From Aeromonas diversa CDC 2478-85 (lineage in GTDB: Bacteria > Pseudomonadota > Gammaproteobacteria > Enterobacterales > Aeromonadaceae): a DNA stretch of 64,000 nt. The position numbers and the translations under genes are program-made. Numbering within the stretch: position 1 is the first letter of the stretch; each line of letters opens with the position of its first letter. The notes beneath the pieces were generated by a model that saw only the letters and a program-made list of their open reading frames with translations, had not been told where the DNA came from and ran no database searches. The stretch is taken from assembly GCF_000819805.1 (NCBI RefSeq), contig NZ_CDCE01000037.1, positions 62,001 through 126,000 of the forward strand, in the 5' to 3' direction. Shown in pieces: positions 1 to 9,196 of the stretch.

Positions 1-20
1 GCATTGACCAATTCACTCAT
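1..20 (-). CDS. 5' end of a minus-strand gene cut by the window edge
   Basis: Only six codons are visible (reading MSELVN on the minus strand). The start is supported by a good ribosome binding site, AAGGAG, nine bases before the ATG. The product cannot be named from this fragment. It would be transcribed away from the GNAT gene that starts at 297, so the roughly 275 bases between them should hold two divergent promoters; I see no convincing -35/-10 pair there. Confidence 0.55.
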
Positions 21-296
21 GTACAACGACTCCTTTTGTTGTATAGGTATCAGCTTGTGACCGGATCATCAGGTTCCGGTATCATTCCTTGCGAGTTGTT
101 AAGGACTCAGCCGAACTATCTGCGATAAAATGGCAAATTGGTCTCATAAAACACCAAATCAGAGCGCAGTTGCTGACTGGACAGAGATAACATAGCGACT
201 CGTAGTGAAGCTTCAAAGAGGAATTTTCCTGGATGTTGCTGATATGTGAATTTGGATCGTTTTTTGAGCTTGTGTGATGACACTGAGGGAGAAGGG

Positions 297-740
297 ATGA
301 ACCCGAAATATGGGGGCGCAGTGCGTGCCGCCTGCCTGGATGACGTTGAGCGACTGAGGCTTCTTTTCACCGCCTTGGGATACCCCCAGGGGGAGCGCGA
401 TCTGTCGGCCGCATTGACCGCCCACAGCCCCGACCGTTTCGTGCTGGTGCATGACAGAGGGGAAGGCATTGAAGGGGTGCTGGTCCTGCACCTCTGTTCA
501 CCCCTGCATGTGGGCACGGCCAGGGGGCTTATCTCGGCCCTGGTCGTGGATGAATCACTGCGTGGTGCAGGCGTCGGAGGCACCCTACTGGCGGCCGCCG
601 AGGCGATCTGCCTGGAGCGCGGGGCCTCCCAGGTGGAGCTCTCCAGCAGTATGCACCGTCTCGATGCCCACCGCTTCTATGAGCGGGCAGGCTATGAGGA
701 GCGGCGCAAGCGGCTGGTCAAGCGGTTAGGAAGCACCTGA
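297..740 (+). CDS. GNAT-family N-acetyltransferase
   Basis: A 147-residue protein with the GNAT acetyl-CoA fold. The stretch ISALVVDESLRGAGVGGTLL is the beta4-alpha3 core, with the R/Q-x-x-G-x-G/A pyrophosphate loop as RGAGVG, and the C-terminal part (LDAHRFYERAGYEE) is the usual GNAT end. The acceptor substrate is not predictable. An in-frame GTG at 246 would add 17 residues, but the ATG at 297 sits just after a GGAGAAGG purine run and begins closer to the conserved fold. Its stop codon overlaps the start of the next gene (TGATG), so the two are probably translationally coupled. Confidence 0.85.
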   Translation: MNPKYGGAVRAACLDDVERLRLLFTALGYPQGERDLSAALTAHSPDRFVLVHDRGEGIEGVLVLHLCSPLHVGTARGLISALVVDESLRGAGVGGTLLAAAEAICLERGASQVELSSSMHRLDAHRFYERAGYEERRKRLVKRLGST

Positions 741-1528
741 TGGGGATGCTGGCAAAGTTAAAGGCTCTGCTGGGTCATGAGGTGGCCCCGCCGCTGCCAC
801 TGGCGGAGGTCGCCGGCTCGCTTCCGATCCTTGCCGGGCTGGATGAGGAGGCGCTTGCGCGCCTCTATGCGCTGGCCGCGACCCTGCTGCAGCGCAAGCG
901 TCTGACACTGCTGGGTGTCGAACTCGGCCCCCGGCAGAGGGCCGCGTTGGCCCTGCAGGCGGCCCTCCCAATCCTCAATCTCTCTCTGGAATGGTACCGC
1001 GGTTTTCACGAGATCATCGTCATCCCCGAGCCCGTGGTGCGGCGGGAGACGGTGCAGGATGAATATGGCCTGGTGAGCGAGGTGGAAGAGGAGCATGCGG
1101 GGGAGTCGTGGCAACAGGGCCCACTGGTGCTGGCCTGGAGCGAGCTCTGCCAGGATGGGGGATGGGATGGGTATAACCTGGCTATCCACGAACTTGCCCA
1201 CAAGATAGACATGCTGGGGGGGGAGGCGGATGGCGTGCCTCCCCTGCGTTCCGGCATGGTCATGGCACGCTGGCGCGCCGACTTCCAGGCGGCGTTTGAT
1301 GCCCTGAATGACCAGCTCGATCGCGCAGAGGAGCCCGCCATCGATCCCTATGCCGCCACCCATCCGGCCGAATTTCTGGCGGTGAGCTGCGAGCTCTTCT
1401 TTACCAATCCGCGGCTCTTGCACACTGTCTATCCTGCCGTTTATGCCCAACTGGCCACCCTGTTCGCCCAAGATCCGCTGCTGCGTCAGCCCGTGGAGGC
1501 TGCCGATGAGGGGGCCACCGAGGGCTGA
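740..1528 (+). CDS. mtfA: MtfA-like zinc metallopeptidase (M90 family)
   Basis: A 262-residue protein with the HELAH zinc-binding motif at residues 150-154 (HExxH) and a downstream ATHPAEFLAVSCELFF segment that provides the glutamate seen in MtfA. In E. coli MtfA (YeeI) binds the glucose repressor Mlc and shows aminopeptidase activity; the same role here is inferred from family only. The start overlaps the upstream acetyltransferase stop by one base, forming a two-gene unit. No N-terminal signal peptide is visible, in line with a cytoplasmic enzyme. Confidence 0.85.
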   Translation: MGMLAKLKALLGHEVAPPLPLAEVAGSLPILAGLDEEALARLYALAATLLQRKRLTLLGVELGPRQRAALALQAALPILNLSLEWYRGFHEIIVIPEPVVRRETVQDEYGLVSEVEEEHAGESWQQGPLVLAWSELCQDGGWDGYNLAIHELAHKIDMLGGEADGVPPLRSGMVMARWRADFQAAFDALNDQLDRAEEPAIDPYAATHPAEFLAVSCELFFTNPRLLHTVYPAVYAQLATLFAQDPLLRQPVEAADEGATEG

Positions 1529-1570
1529 TATCCATTCGGGTTGTCCTCTGCACTTGAAGGAGTGATTTGC

Positions 1571-2482
1571 ATGGTCATCAACGCCGATGCGATCAAGGTT
1601 GTTATCGTCATCGCTCGCTGTGGCAGTTTCGCTGCGGCTTCCCAGGAGCTGCACAAGGTGCCGAGCGCGCTTAGCTATACCCTACATAAATTGGAAGACT
1701 CCCTCGGTGTCAGTTTATTCGAGCGTCAGGGAAAGCAACTGGTGTTAACCGAGGCGGGTTACCACTTTATCAAGCGTGGAGAGTTGATCCTGGGGGAGCT
1801 TAGCAGCCTCGAAGATTCTACCCGCCTGATCGCCATGGGTGTCGAGCCCTCGATCAGGCTTTCCTTTAACAACATTCTCTCGCTGGCACCGCTTACCCCC
1901 TTGCTACGTGAGTGTGAGCAGTTGTTCCCTCAGACAGAGATGCAATTCGCTATTGATGTGCATGACGGTGTATGGGATGCCCTCTTGGACAAACGGGCAG
2001 ACATCGCAGTAGGGGCGCCCAATCAGGTGATCGCCAACAGTGAGATCGGGGCAGAGCCGATGGGGGCGGTTGAGTGGGTCTTTGCCGTGAGCCCGAGTCA
2101 TCCGGTTGCCAGGTTGCAGCAACCAGTGACCGAGCGAACCCTACGCCGCTATCCGGCAATCTGTATTCGCGATACCTCAGTGCAGCTCAAACCCAAGGAG
2201 GCCTGGCTGCTGCGTGGCCAGAAGGCGCTACAGGTGCCCGATTTTCACAGCAAGCTCTCGCTTCAGGCCGAAGGGGTCGGCATTGGTTTCGTGCCACGTC
2301 ATTTTGGTCAACCATTGATTGACGATGGCCGCTTGCAGGTGATGACGGTGGAGTCACCCAAGCAGCCCACGCCGCTGTTTCTGGCGTGGCAGCGCCAGCA
2401 TACCCGACCCTGTTTCAGTTGGTGGTTACAGCAATTGCGTGATCCGGCCTTGCAGCAAGGGTTGCTGGGGCCTCTCGGTTAG
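1571..2482 (+). CDS. LysR-family transcriptional regulator
   Basis: A 303-residue LysR-type regulator: an N-terminal winged helix (residues about 3-62, with the pattern FAAASQELHKVPSALSYTLH) followed by a periplasmic-binding-like effector domain. I chose the ATG at 1571 because AAGGAG lies nine bases before it; an upstream in-frame start at 1541 has no such site. The gene converges on the ureide operon, sharing a bidirectional terminator with it, so it could be the local regulator of that operon, but nothing in the sequence proves this. The effector is unknown. Confidence 0.85.
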   Translation: MVINADAIKVVIVIARCGSFAAASQELHKVPSALSYTLHKLEDSLGVSLFERQGKQLVLTEAGYHFIKRGELILGELSSLEDSTRLIAMGVEPSIRLSFNNILSLAPLTPLLRECEQLFPQTEMQFAIDVHDGVWDALLDKRADIAVGAPNQVIANSEIGAEPMGAVEWVFAVSPSHPVARLQQPVTERTLRRYPAICIRDTSVQLKPKEAWLLRGQKALQVPDFHSKLSLQAEGVGIGFVPRHFGQPLIDDGRLQVMTVESPKQPTPLFLAWQRQHTRPCFSWWLQQLRDPALQQGLLGPLG

Positions 2483-2498
2483 CACAGGTTTGTCTATG

Positions 2499-2526
2499 AA
2501 AAAAAGGCCGCAGATGCGGCCTTTTA
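2499..2526. terminator. Bidirectional intrinsic terminator
   Basis: A perfect GGCCGCA/TGCGGCC stem flanked by an A-run on the left and a T-run on the right lies between the convergent lysR-type gene and the ureide operon. It can stop transcripts from either side. Confidence 0.85.
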
Positions 2527-2539
2527 GGTAGGTGATAGC

Positions 2540-3784
2540 TCAGTGCGCCCGTTTATCGGCGAGTAGTGCCGGGCGGCGACTGAGTGCAAGATAGCCGAGG
2601 CTTGCCACCAGAATGGAGTCCAGCGACGGGATCATGGTCAGGCTGATGACGCCGTTGGCGGTCAAGAAACCAACCAGTGAACCAAGGATCCAGACCACAA
2701 ATGTGCTCCACTTAATCGCTGGCTCCTGAGCCAGTAGTTGCTCGTCATACCCTTGGCTGCGATAGCGCAGGAAGTCGGCGATGTAGATGCCGGCCACCGG
2801 CGGCGTTGCGATACCCAAGAAGAGCAGGAAAGGGATAAACCAGCTCATGATGTCCATGCTGCCAACCAGTGTCGCCAGCACGCCCAGTGCGATAGTAATC
2901 TGCCACTTTGGGATACGCTCAAGCAGGGTCGAGACGACCAGTGTGCCTTGAAACATGTTGCCGGCATTACCGGTGACGCAGGCAAAGACTAGCAGCAGTG
3001 CTGCGGGTAGCGCTGCGCCGAGCGGTGCCATCGCCCCCAACAGGGAGCCTTGCCCCGTGATATTGCTCGGGGTTGCGCCTGCCCAGAACAAGAGTGGGTA
3101 GGCGACCATAAAGGTGAGCACTGCTGCGATAAGGGCATGCTTTCGGTTATGCACGAAGCTGCCAAAATCGGGCAAGGTGGCCACTAGGACGATGATGGTG
3201 CCGACCACGCTTGAGACCGCAACACCGGTCTCCATACTGCTCAAGGCATCGGCAATGGGTGCGGGCGGGGTGTTGAGCACCACGCTCAAGATGTAGCAGA
3301 GCATCAGTGCGATCACAGGCACGGCCAGCTGAGCCACCTTGCCGAGCACGGCAAAGCCGAAGGCGGTCGATGCAGTGAAGATGACGCAGCCGATGGCCAC
3401 CAGCAGGGGGGCCGGGACCGACCAACCTTGCTGGGCGAGCAGATCCTGCATCGTGTGCCCGAACATGTTGGCGGTGACCGAGATCCAGCCAAACAGACTG
3501 ATGGCCATCAAAATGTTGATGGCAATGGCGCCCTTATTGCCAAAAGAGAATTTGACTATGCCATAGGTTGGCAGCCGGGCCTTTTCTCCCACGCTGATGG
3601 TAATGGCGGAGAGGACGGCTAGGATCAGCCCCCCCAGTGCCACGACGCTGACGAGCTGCTCCTCCAGCAGCTGGTTACCCAGGCTGGACGAGGAGAGAAG
3701 CACGGGCGTCATGGCGATGCCCAGCAGGATCATAGTGATGTGCAGTCCGGATGCCGTTCCCGGGCTCGTTTCGGTTTTGCGCAT
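2540..3784 (-). CDS. NCS1-family permease, cytosine permease-like
   Basis: A 414-residue integral membrane protein with about twelve hydrophobic segments, resembling the CodB branch of the nucleobase:cation symporter-1 family. Members of this family carry cytosine, allantoin, hydantoin, uracil or related ureides with Na+ or H+. Here it is the last gene of the minus-strand ureide operon, 15 bases after the allophanate-hydrolase-like gene, so it probably imports the pathway substrate. The ATG at 3784 is preceded by AAGGA. The exact substrate cannot be read from the sequence. Confidence 0.85.
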   Translation of the reverse strand: MRKTETSPGTASGLHITMILLGIAMTPVLLSSSSLGNQLLEEQLVSVVALGGLILAVLSAITISVGEKARLPTYGIVKFSFGNKGAIAINILMAISLFGWISVTANMFGHTMQDLLAQQGWSVPAPLLVAIGCVIFTASTAFGFAVLGKVAQLAVPVIALMLCYILSVVLNTPPAPIADALSSMETGVAVSSVVGTIIVLVATLPDFGSFVHNRKHALIAAVLTFMVAYPLLFWAGATPSNITGQGSLLGAMAPLGAALPAALLLVFACVTGNAGNMFQGTLVVSTLLERIPKWQITIALGVLATLVGSMDIMSWFIPFLLFLGIATPPVAGIYIADFLRYRSQGYDEQLLAQEPAIKWSTFVVWILGSLVGFLTANGVISLTMIPSLDSILVASLGYLALSRRPALLADKRAH

Positions 3785-3799
3785 GATGCTCTTCCTTGC

Positions 3800-4195
3800 T
3801 TAGTTGATGTGGTGGTGACCTGTGTAATTGCGCCAGCCGCCGGTTTCGGTGATCTCCCGTTCGCCCTCAACTAGCCAAGGCTCAGCCAGCACACCCAGCA
3901 CTTCCTGACCGTCCTTGAGGGTGACTTTGCCAATCGAGAGGCCAGCCGGCTCTTTTTGCAGGATGCTGCCAAGCCCTGCGGGCGGTACGGCCCAAAGCTC
4001 CAGTGCAATCTCGCCTCCTTCACCAGGGAAGCGGATCATGCCGGGGTGGCGATCGCCGATGCTCCAGCAGCGGTAATCCGCGGTGGTGGTTGACTCGGCG
4101 ACAAACTCGGCGTCGACGGCCAGCATGTTGGGATTCAGTTCCAGGCCGCGCATCAGCGTGCCGTTGACTGCGAGCAGAACCTTGTTGTCAGACAT
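3800..4195 (-). CDS. Stand-alone allophanate hydrolase C-terminal-domain protein
   Basis: A 131-residue soluble protein (VLLAVNGTLMRGLELNPNML at its start, then DYRCWSIGDRHPGMIRFPGE and a C-terminal WLVEGEREITETGGWRNY) that resembles the C-terminal, gamma-glutamylcyclotransferase-like domain of AtzF/DUR1,2 allophanate hydrolase. In the fused enzymes this domain is linked to decarboxylation of N-carboxycarbamate. The amidase half is absent here and no gene nearby supplies it. AAGGAG lies eight bases before the ATG. It sits between carbamate kinase (63-base gap) and the permease (15 bases). Function in this setting is inferred. Confidence 0.75.
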   Translation of the reverse strand: MSDNKVLLAVNGTLMRGLELNPNMLAVDAEFVAESTTTADYRCWSIGDRHPGMIRFPGEGGEIALELWAVPPAGLGSILQKEPAGLSIGKVTLKDGQEVLGVLAEPWLVEGEREITETGGWRNYTGHHHIN

Positions 4196-4258
4196 GAGTA
4201 CTCCTTAAATAACGTGGTGATGTGTTTCTTGCAGCGGGGCACCTAGCCCCGCTTGTCA

Positions 4259-5215
4259 TCAGTGGCCCAGAAAACGGGTTCCGGCTTGGCCAAGCACAGC
4301 CTTGCCCATGGAAGGCGGATTAGTGATAAGACCCACCCCATCAGGACATCCCTTGAGGTAGCTCAACATGGCTTCTACTTTGGGGCCCATACTGCCGACA
4401 CCGAAGTGACCATCGGCCAGCAGTTGAGTTGCCTCTGCAAGGTTCAGGGTCTCGAGCCAACGTTGTTCTGGTGTTCCGAAATGGATGGCAACACGTTCGA
4501 CACCGGTCGGGATTAACAGCATGTCGGCTTGCAGCTCGATAGCGAGCAGGGCAGAGGCGCGGTCTTTGTCGATGACCGCTTGGGCGGCCTGCAGGGAACC
4601 GTCTTTTTCTCTCACCACAGGAATGCCACCACCGCCACAGGCAATGACAAGCGCATCCTGCTCGAGTAGGGCTCGGATGGTGGGCGTCTCAACGATGCCA
4701 AGCGGTGCTGGGGAGGCGACCACTCGTCGCCAGCCACGCCCGGCATCTTCGGCAATCTGCCAGCCCTGCTCTGCGGCTAGCTGTTCGGCGATCGGTTGGC
4801 TCATGTGCGCCCCGATGGGTTTGTCGGGATGAGCAAAGGCCGGGTCACAACGATCGATCAGGGTTTGGGTGACCAGCGCTATGACCTTGGTGTGTGCCAG
4901 TCCGCGGCGCTGCAGCTCGTTACCGAGGGCGTTTTGGAACATAAAACCAATAGCGCCCTGTGTATCGCCAACGGCGTACTCGAGCGGCACGGTCGGCACT
5001 TGCGCACTGGCCAACTCGCTTCGGCGCAGGATAAAGCCCACCTGTGGCCCATTGCCGTGGGTTAACACCACCTGCCAGCCCGCAGCGATCAGGTCCGCTA
5101 CATGGCGTGCTGTTTCGACTACCGCATCGTATTGCTGGTCGAGTGACATTTCGTCATTGCTTCGGATCAGGGCATTGCCGCCAACAGCAACGACCGCAAG
5201 TTTCTTCTTCTGCAT
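4259..5215 (-). CDS. arcC: Carbamate kinase
   Basis: A 318-residue amino-acid-kinase-family enzyme that converts carbamoyl phosphate and ADP to ATP and carbamate. The N-terminal VVAVGGNALI phosphate loop, the THGNGPQVG segment and the IACGGGGIPV motif are all present, and the length fits the family (about 300-315). It starts two bases after allG ends, so it is co-translated with the carbamoyltransferase genes. This mirrors the oxamate carbamoyltransferase/carbamate kinase pairing of the E. coli allantoin pathway, where it harvests the carbamoyl phosphate. Confidence 0.92.
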   Translation of the reverse strand: MQKKKLAVVAVGGNALIRSNDEMSLDQQYDAVVETARHVADLIAAGWQVVLTHGNGPQVGFILRRSELASAQVPTVPLEYAVGDTQGAIGFMFQNALGNELQRRGLAHTKVIALVTQTLIDRCDPAFAHPDKPIGAHMSQPIAEQLAAEQGWQIAEDAGRGWRRVVASPAPLGIVETPTIRALLEQDALVIACGGGGIPVVREKDGSLQAAQAVIDKDRASALLAIELQADMLLIPTGVERVAIHFGTPEQRWLETLNLAEATQLLADGHFGVGSMGPKVEAMLSYLKGCPDGVGLITNPPSMGKAVLGQAGTRFLGH

Positions 5216-5217
5216 GC

Positions 5218-6642
5218 TTATTCCTCCAGATTGCCGGCGATTGCCGAGAGAGCGCTGACAAAGCAGGCGAGCGGGGCAGTCGTGATCCCCGCGCCAATCT
5301 GGCCAACGCCAGCCTGCTTGTGAGCGATACCGGTGTTGATGACAGGCAGGATGTTGCGATCTACAACCTTGCGGGCATCGATACAGGCTGCTGAACCGGC
5401 AAAGTTGAGTGCAGGCAGGGTAAACGCTGGATGTTGGGTCAGAGTGATCTGCTGCATCGCCATGCTGTGACCGATGGCATCAGCCGGCGTACCGCCAACA
5501 AACTTGACGATGGCAGGTGACGCAGCCATGGCGAACCCGCCAATCCCTGCCGTTTCGGTAATGGCGGAATCGCCGAGGTCGGCGGCCGCGTCATCGACGC
5601 CGTAGCCGGGGAAGAAGAGGCCGTTTACCGGATTGGCCGGAGCCTGGAACCAGCGATCGCCAGTGCCGGAGAGGCGGATGCCAAAGTTGACTCCGTTACG
5701 GGCCATCACGGTCACCATAGTGCTGTGAGGCACGCCATGCGCCGCATCGAGCATCACCTTGCAGGCGGCCATCGAGAGGTTGAGGAAGAAGTGATCGTTA
5801 GCGGCGATGAACTCCAGCACCTCCGGTCCACGATCAAGCCTGGCGAGGGTCGGAGCAAGCCGCTTGAACAGCAGGCCGCTGGCTGCCGCATTACGGTTAT
5901 GGCACTCATCCCCCATATGCAAGGCTTGGGCGATTAGAGGCTTGAGTTCAATTTCGCCGCATCGCTCGAGTGCGGCGGCCAGGGTCGGAGCCAGTACGTC
6001 CCCCATCCAGCGCAGGCGGTTCAGCACATCATCACTGTTGGCGCCAAAGCGCAGGACCTTGCCGAGCCCTTCGTTGAAGTTGCAAAACGCACGGTTGCCG
6101 TGGGCACGATTCTCTACCACCCAAACGGGCATAGAAGGACTGATGATGCCGGACATGGGGCCGACGGCCTGATAGTGGTGGCAGGGCTCGAGTGCGATAT
6201 CGCCCCGTGCAGCCATGTCTATGGCGCTGTCAACATCCTTAGCCCAGCCTTCGAACACGATGGCTCCTGCGATGGCGCCCTGCATCGGGCCGCACATGTC
6301 GCTCCAGTCGATGGGAGGGCCTGCGTGCAGGATACGGCGTTTACCATTCAGGGCCGATATTTCGCGGCTGGCAACGCTCACACCGATCAAGGTGGGTTGG
6401 GCGTCGAGGTAGCGTTGCATTGCCTGCTCGTTGGCAGCCTGAATGCGCGGATTTTCCAGCAGGGTAGCCAGCGTCCAGTTGGCGGCATCATCTCCTTCGG
6501 CGACCGGTTGCCAGGCCAGATGCAGCACTTGGCCGCCGGCGTCGGTCAGGTTGTCGGAAAAGCTCTGCAGGCCCAGACCCAGTACCCGGAGCGGTTGTTG
6601 AAACAGGGAGTTGGCGGATTGAATGCTCATCTTGGTTCTCAC
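5218..6642 (-). CDS. allG: AllG/YlbE-like subunit of oxamate-type carbamoyltransferase (DUF1116)
   Basis: A 474-residue DUF1116 protein (internal landmarks GPPIDWSDMCGPMQGAI and FFPGYGVDDAAADLGDSAI). In E. coli the products of fdrA, ylbE and ylbF (allF, allG, allH) together form oxamate carbamoyltransferase, which phosphorolyses oxalurate to oxamate and carbamoyl phosphate. The GTG start at 6642 overlaps the fdrA stop (GTGA), giving tight coupling; an ATG 12 bases further in is the alternative. Located between fdrA and carbamate kinase. Confidence 0.88.
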   Translation of the reverse strand: MRTKMSIQSANSLFQQPLRVLGLGLQSFSDNLTDAGGQVLHLAWQPVAEGDDAANWTLATLLENPRIQAANEQAMQRYLDAQPTLIGVSVASREISALNGKRRILHAGPPIDWSDMCGPMQGAIAGAIVFEGWAKDVDSAIDMAARGDIALEPCHHYQAVGPMSGIISPSMPVWVVENRAHGNRAFCNFNEGLGKVLRFGANSDDVLNRLRWMGDVLAPTLAAALERCGEIELKPLIAQALHMGDECHNRNAAASGLLFKRLAPTLARLDRGPEVLEFIAANDHFFLNLSMAACKVMLDAAHGVPHSTMVTVMARNGVNFGIRLSGTGDRWFQAPANPVNGLFFPGYGVDDAAADLGDSAITETAGIGGFAMAASPAIVKFVGGTPADAIGHSMAMQQITLTQHPAFTLPALNFAGSAACIDARKVVDRNILPVINTGIAHKQAGVGQIGAGITTAPLACFVSALSAIAGNLEE

Positions 6643-8186
6643 TTCAGTTGCAAGGCCAGTCGGGCGGCAAGCTGGGCGGCTTGCATGTTGCTTTGGGCGA
6701 TCAGCACGCCCGCCTCGCGCAGACGATCAATCTGCTGCTGGCGCGGCTGGGGATCGAGCTCGGTACCGCAGACATGGGCGATAGCGATGAATTGGCGTCC
6801 GGTCTGTTCTGCCTTGTGGCGCGCATGCGCCAGCGTGGTAAGGAGCTCGCCAGTGGGATCGAGGCTCGCGCCATAGCCCAGTACCACATCAAAGAGCAAG
6901 ATGGCGGTAGCGGGATCGGCGGCCTCCTGCAACAGACGTGCGTTGCGCAGGGTCGGGTCGATCATGGGGTGAGGGCGGCCTTGAGTGAATTCGTCATCAC
7001 CCATGTCCACCAAGCTGTGGCCGTAACCACGGGCGGGGTCTTGCAGCGCGCTTGCACCTTTGACCGGCGCATTGGATTCGCACTCAAGACCGGCAGCGAT
7101 GAGGGCAAGCTGGGCTTCGTAGCAGAAGGTACCGCCGGCAAAGATGCCGCGAATATCCCGCTGACCTTGCGCCATGGCACCAAGGGCATTTTGCGCTTTC
7201 TCAAGGGCCACATCATCAAGGCAGGCAGAGGGGGGCAGTTCCTCACCACGCAGGGTGGCCACAGCCATATCGGCCGCATGTTGCAGGCTGGTGGCGGGGA
7301 TGACGCCTTGTGCTGCCAGTGCGGCGCAGTCGGCGCCAAGGAAATGCACCACAACCGGCTTGCCACACTCACGGGCCAGGGTCAGCACCTGTTGACTCAC
7401 CGCTTCTGAGGGCGGCTTGGAGATCAGGACGATAAGGCCGGTGCCGGGATCGGCGGCCAGCATCCGGAGCGCTTGTTGCATGCTCAGGCCGCCAATCTCT
7501 TCATGCAGGTCGCGCCCGCCGGTACCGAGCGCTTGGGAGACGCCTTCGCCCAGATGATGAATGCGGCAGCTCACTTCTTGCAGGCCTGTACCGGACGCGG
7601 CTACCAGGCCGATGGTGCCGCGCCGTACCACGTTGGCAAACCCCAGCGGCATGCCATTGACGATAGCGGTGCCACAATCGGGCCCCATCACCAGCAGGTC
7701 TTTACGGGAGGCAAATTTCTTGATGGCAAGCTCTTGAGCTTCGGGCACGTTGTCGGAAAACAGCATCACGTTCATGCCTAGGTGCAGAGCCTTGAGGGCT
7801 TCGGCGGCAGCGTAACGACCGGGTACCGATATGAGGGCGAGGTTGGCTTCGTTGTCACGTTCCATGCCCATGGCCAGAGAGGTAGCAGGTCGCTGGCCGA
7901 CCGTGCCAGGGGCGTCATCAACCGCTGCCGGGCGTAGCAGTTCGTCAGCCAGTGCCAGCGCCTGCTCGCCAACGGCCTCATCGGCCAACAAGGCGATCAG
8001 CAGATCGCTGGGTTTGGCCGCAACAGTGATCGCCATTCCCGCATCGCGCATCCGATCAAGATTAGCCTCGGTCGCCATGGCGACCGAGGCCTGACGCACG
8101 CCCTCCAGTCCACTCAGACGGGAGGATACTTGCATCAGCGAGACAGAATCCTTGTAGAGATTTGAATAGATTTTGTAGTGCAACAT
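6639..8186 (-). CDS. fdrA: FdrA/AllF, acyl-CoA synthetase-like carbamoyltransferase subunit
   Basis: A 515-residue FdrA-family protein related to succinyl-CoA ligase, with a nucleotide-binding-like N-terminal region and the landmark MGPDCGTAIVNGMPLGFANV. FdrA is a subunit of the E. coli oxamate carbamoyltransferase. The ATG at 8186 gives the family N-terminus (MLHYKIYSNLYKDSVSLMQV); the longer reading frame to 8234 adds unrelated residues. Ends in a four-base overlap with allG. A 94-base gap separates it from the upstream cysteine hydrolase. Confidence 0.9.
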   Translation of the reverse strand: MLHYKIYSNLYKDSVSLMQVSSRLSGLEGVRQASVAMATEANLDRMRDAGMAITVAAKPSDLLIALLADEAVGEQALALADELLRPAAVDDAPGTVGQRPATSLAMGMERDNEANLALISVPGRYAAAEALKALHLGMNVMLFSDNVPEAQELAIKKFASRKDLLVMGPDCGTAIVNGMPLGFANVVRRGTIGLVAASGTGLQEVSCRIHHLGEGVSQALGTGGRDLHEEIGGLSMQQALRMLAADPGTGLIVLISKPPSEAVSQQVLTLARECGKPVVVHFLGADCAALAAQGVIPATSLQHAADMAVATLRGEELPPSACLDDVALEKAQNALGAMAQGQRDIRGIFAGGTFCYEAQLALIAAGLECESNAPVKGASALQDPARGYGHSLVDMGDDEFTQGRPHPMIDPTLRNARLLQEAADPATAILLFDVVLGYGASLDPTGELLTTLAHARHKAEQTGRQFIAIAHVCGTELDPQPRQQQIDRLREAGVLIAQSNMQAAQLAARLALQLK

Positions 8187-8280
8187 GTCAGCGTTTCCGT
8201 AGTAAACGGGTGCAGAAGGCCCTGACCCGGTCACGGGCCTTCTGTGAGTCAGTAGATGGTGGGGCGATAGGCCCCAGGAG

Positions 8281-8946
8281 TCAGTCTTTGAGGGCCGCGA
8301 CCAGTTGTTCTGCGTCGCTAACCCAGCCGACGATGGCGCCCTGGGCCTGGATCATCTCGAGGGTGACCCGGTGGAATTCGGGGAAGTAGGACGCGCAGCA
8401 ATCGGCCGGGATCACCAACTCATAGCCACGGTCGTTGGCTTCACGAGCGGTGGTCTGCACGCAGACCTCGGTGGTAACGCCGCAGATGATGAGGGAGCGA
8501 ATGCCACGTGCTTGCAAGATCAGGTGCAGGTCGGTGGAGTAAAAAGCGCCCTTGCCTGGCTTGTCGATCACCGGTTCGCCAGCGATGGGATAGAGCTCGG
8601 GGATGATGTCGTGGCCCGCTTCACCTTGCACCAGGATCCGGCCCATGGCTCCTTGCTCCCCGATGAAACGCTTGCCGCCGCGGATCAGCTTGGCCGGCAG
8701 ACAGTCGGTCAGATCCGGACGATGACCTTCACGTGTATGGATGACCAACATGCCTTTGGCTCGAGCCGCATCCAGCACCTTGCGGCAGGGTTCGATGGCC
8801 CGGCGCACGAGGGAAACATCGTTACCGAGGGCATGACCAAATCCATTCGGTTCGACGAAATCACGCTGCATGTCGATCACGAGGAGGGCTGTGGTGGCCG
8901 GGTCGAAGGTGAAATCGAAGGGCTGTGCACTGATACGCTTGTTCAT
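8281..8946 (-). CDS. Isochorismatase-like cysteine hydrolase, biuret hydrolase-like
   Basis: A 221-residue cysteine hydrolase. The catalytic triad can be placed: Asp25 in VIDMQRDF, a lysine in the DKPGKG segment (129-132), and Cys162 in GVTTEVCV. The segments [10 protein letters not shown] and [21 protein letters not shown] closely recall biuret amidohydrolase BiuH (biuret to allophanate plus ammonia); RutB ureidoacrylate hydrolase is a more distant relative. It is the first gene of the minus-strand operon, with TAGGAG before the ATG. The exact substrate is inference from this resemblance and the ureide context. Confidence 0.8.
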   Translation of the reverse strand: MNKRISAQPFDFTFDPATTALLVIDMQRDFVEPNGFGHALGNDVSLVRRAIEPCRKVLDAARAKGMLVIHTREGHRPDLTDCLPAKLIRGGKRFIGEQGAMGRILVQGEAGHDIIPELYPIAGEPVIDKPGKGAFYSTDLHLILQARGIRSLIICGVTTEVCVQTTAREANDRGYELVIPADCCASYFPEFHRVTLEMIQAQGAIVGWVSDAEQLVAALKD

Positions 8947-9196
8947 GGTGTTCTCCTACGAGGTGGATGATTCATGGCCAGTCTATGGAGGGTGCTGAGG
9001 GGGTGCGCAGAAAGAAATTGAGCACAACCGACAAAAGATTTGAGGGATGGTGGCCGGCGGTAGTGGCACAATGGCGCAGAGCCAGACCATGACTGGCTTT
9101 GCATTACCATGGTACCCCATCGTCCGAAAGAGGGGGGAGTCAGACCGGATCTCGGATCTGTGATCTCTCTCGCCAATCTTGGTTTAAGGAGCGCTC

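Noticed and set aside
758..1654. Minus-strand frame across the mtfA-like gene
   Set aside because: Shadow of a gene with an intact HExxH motif; no ribosome binding site or known domain.
8943..9176. Minus-strand frame upstream of the biuret-hydrolase-like gene
   Set aside because: It occupies the divergent promoter region, lacks a binding site and resembles nothing.
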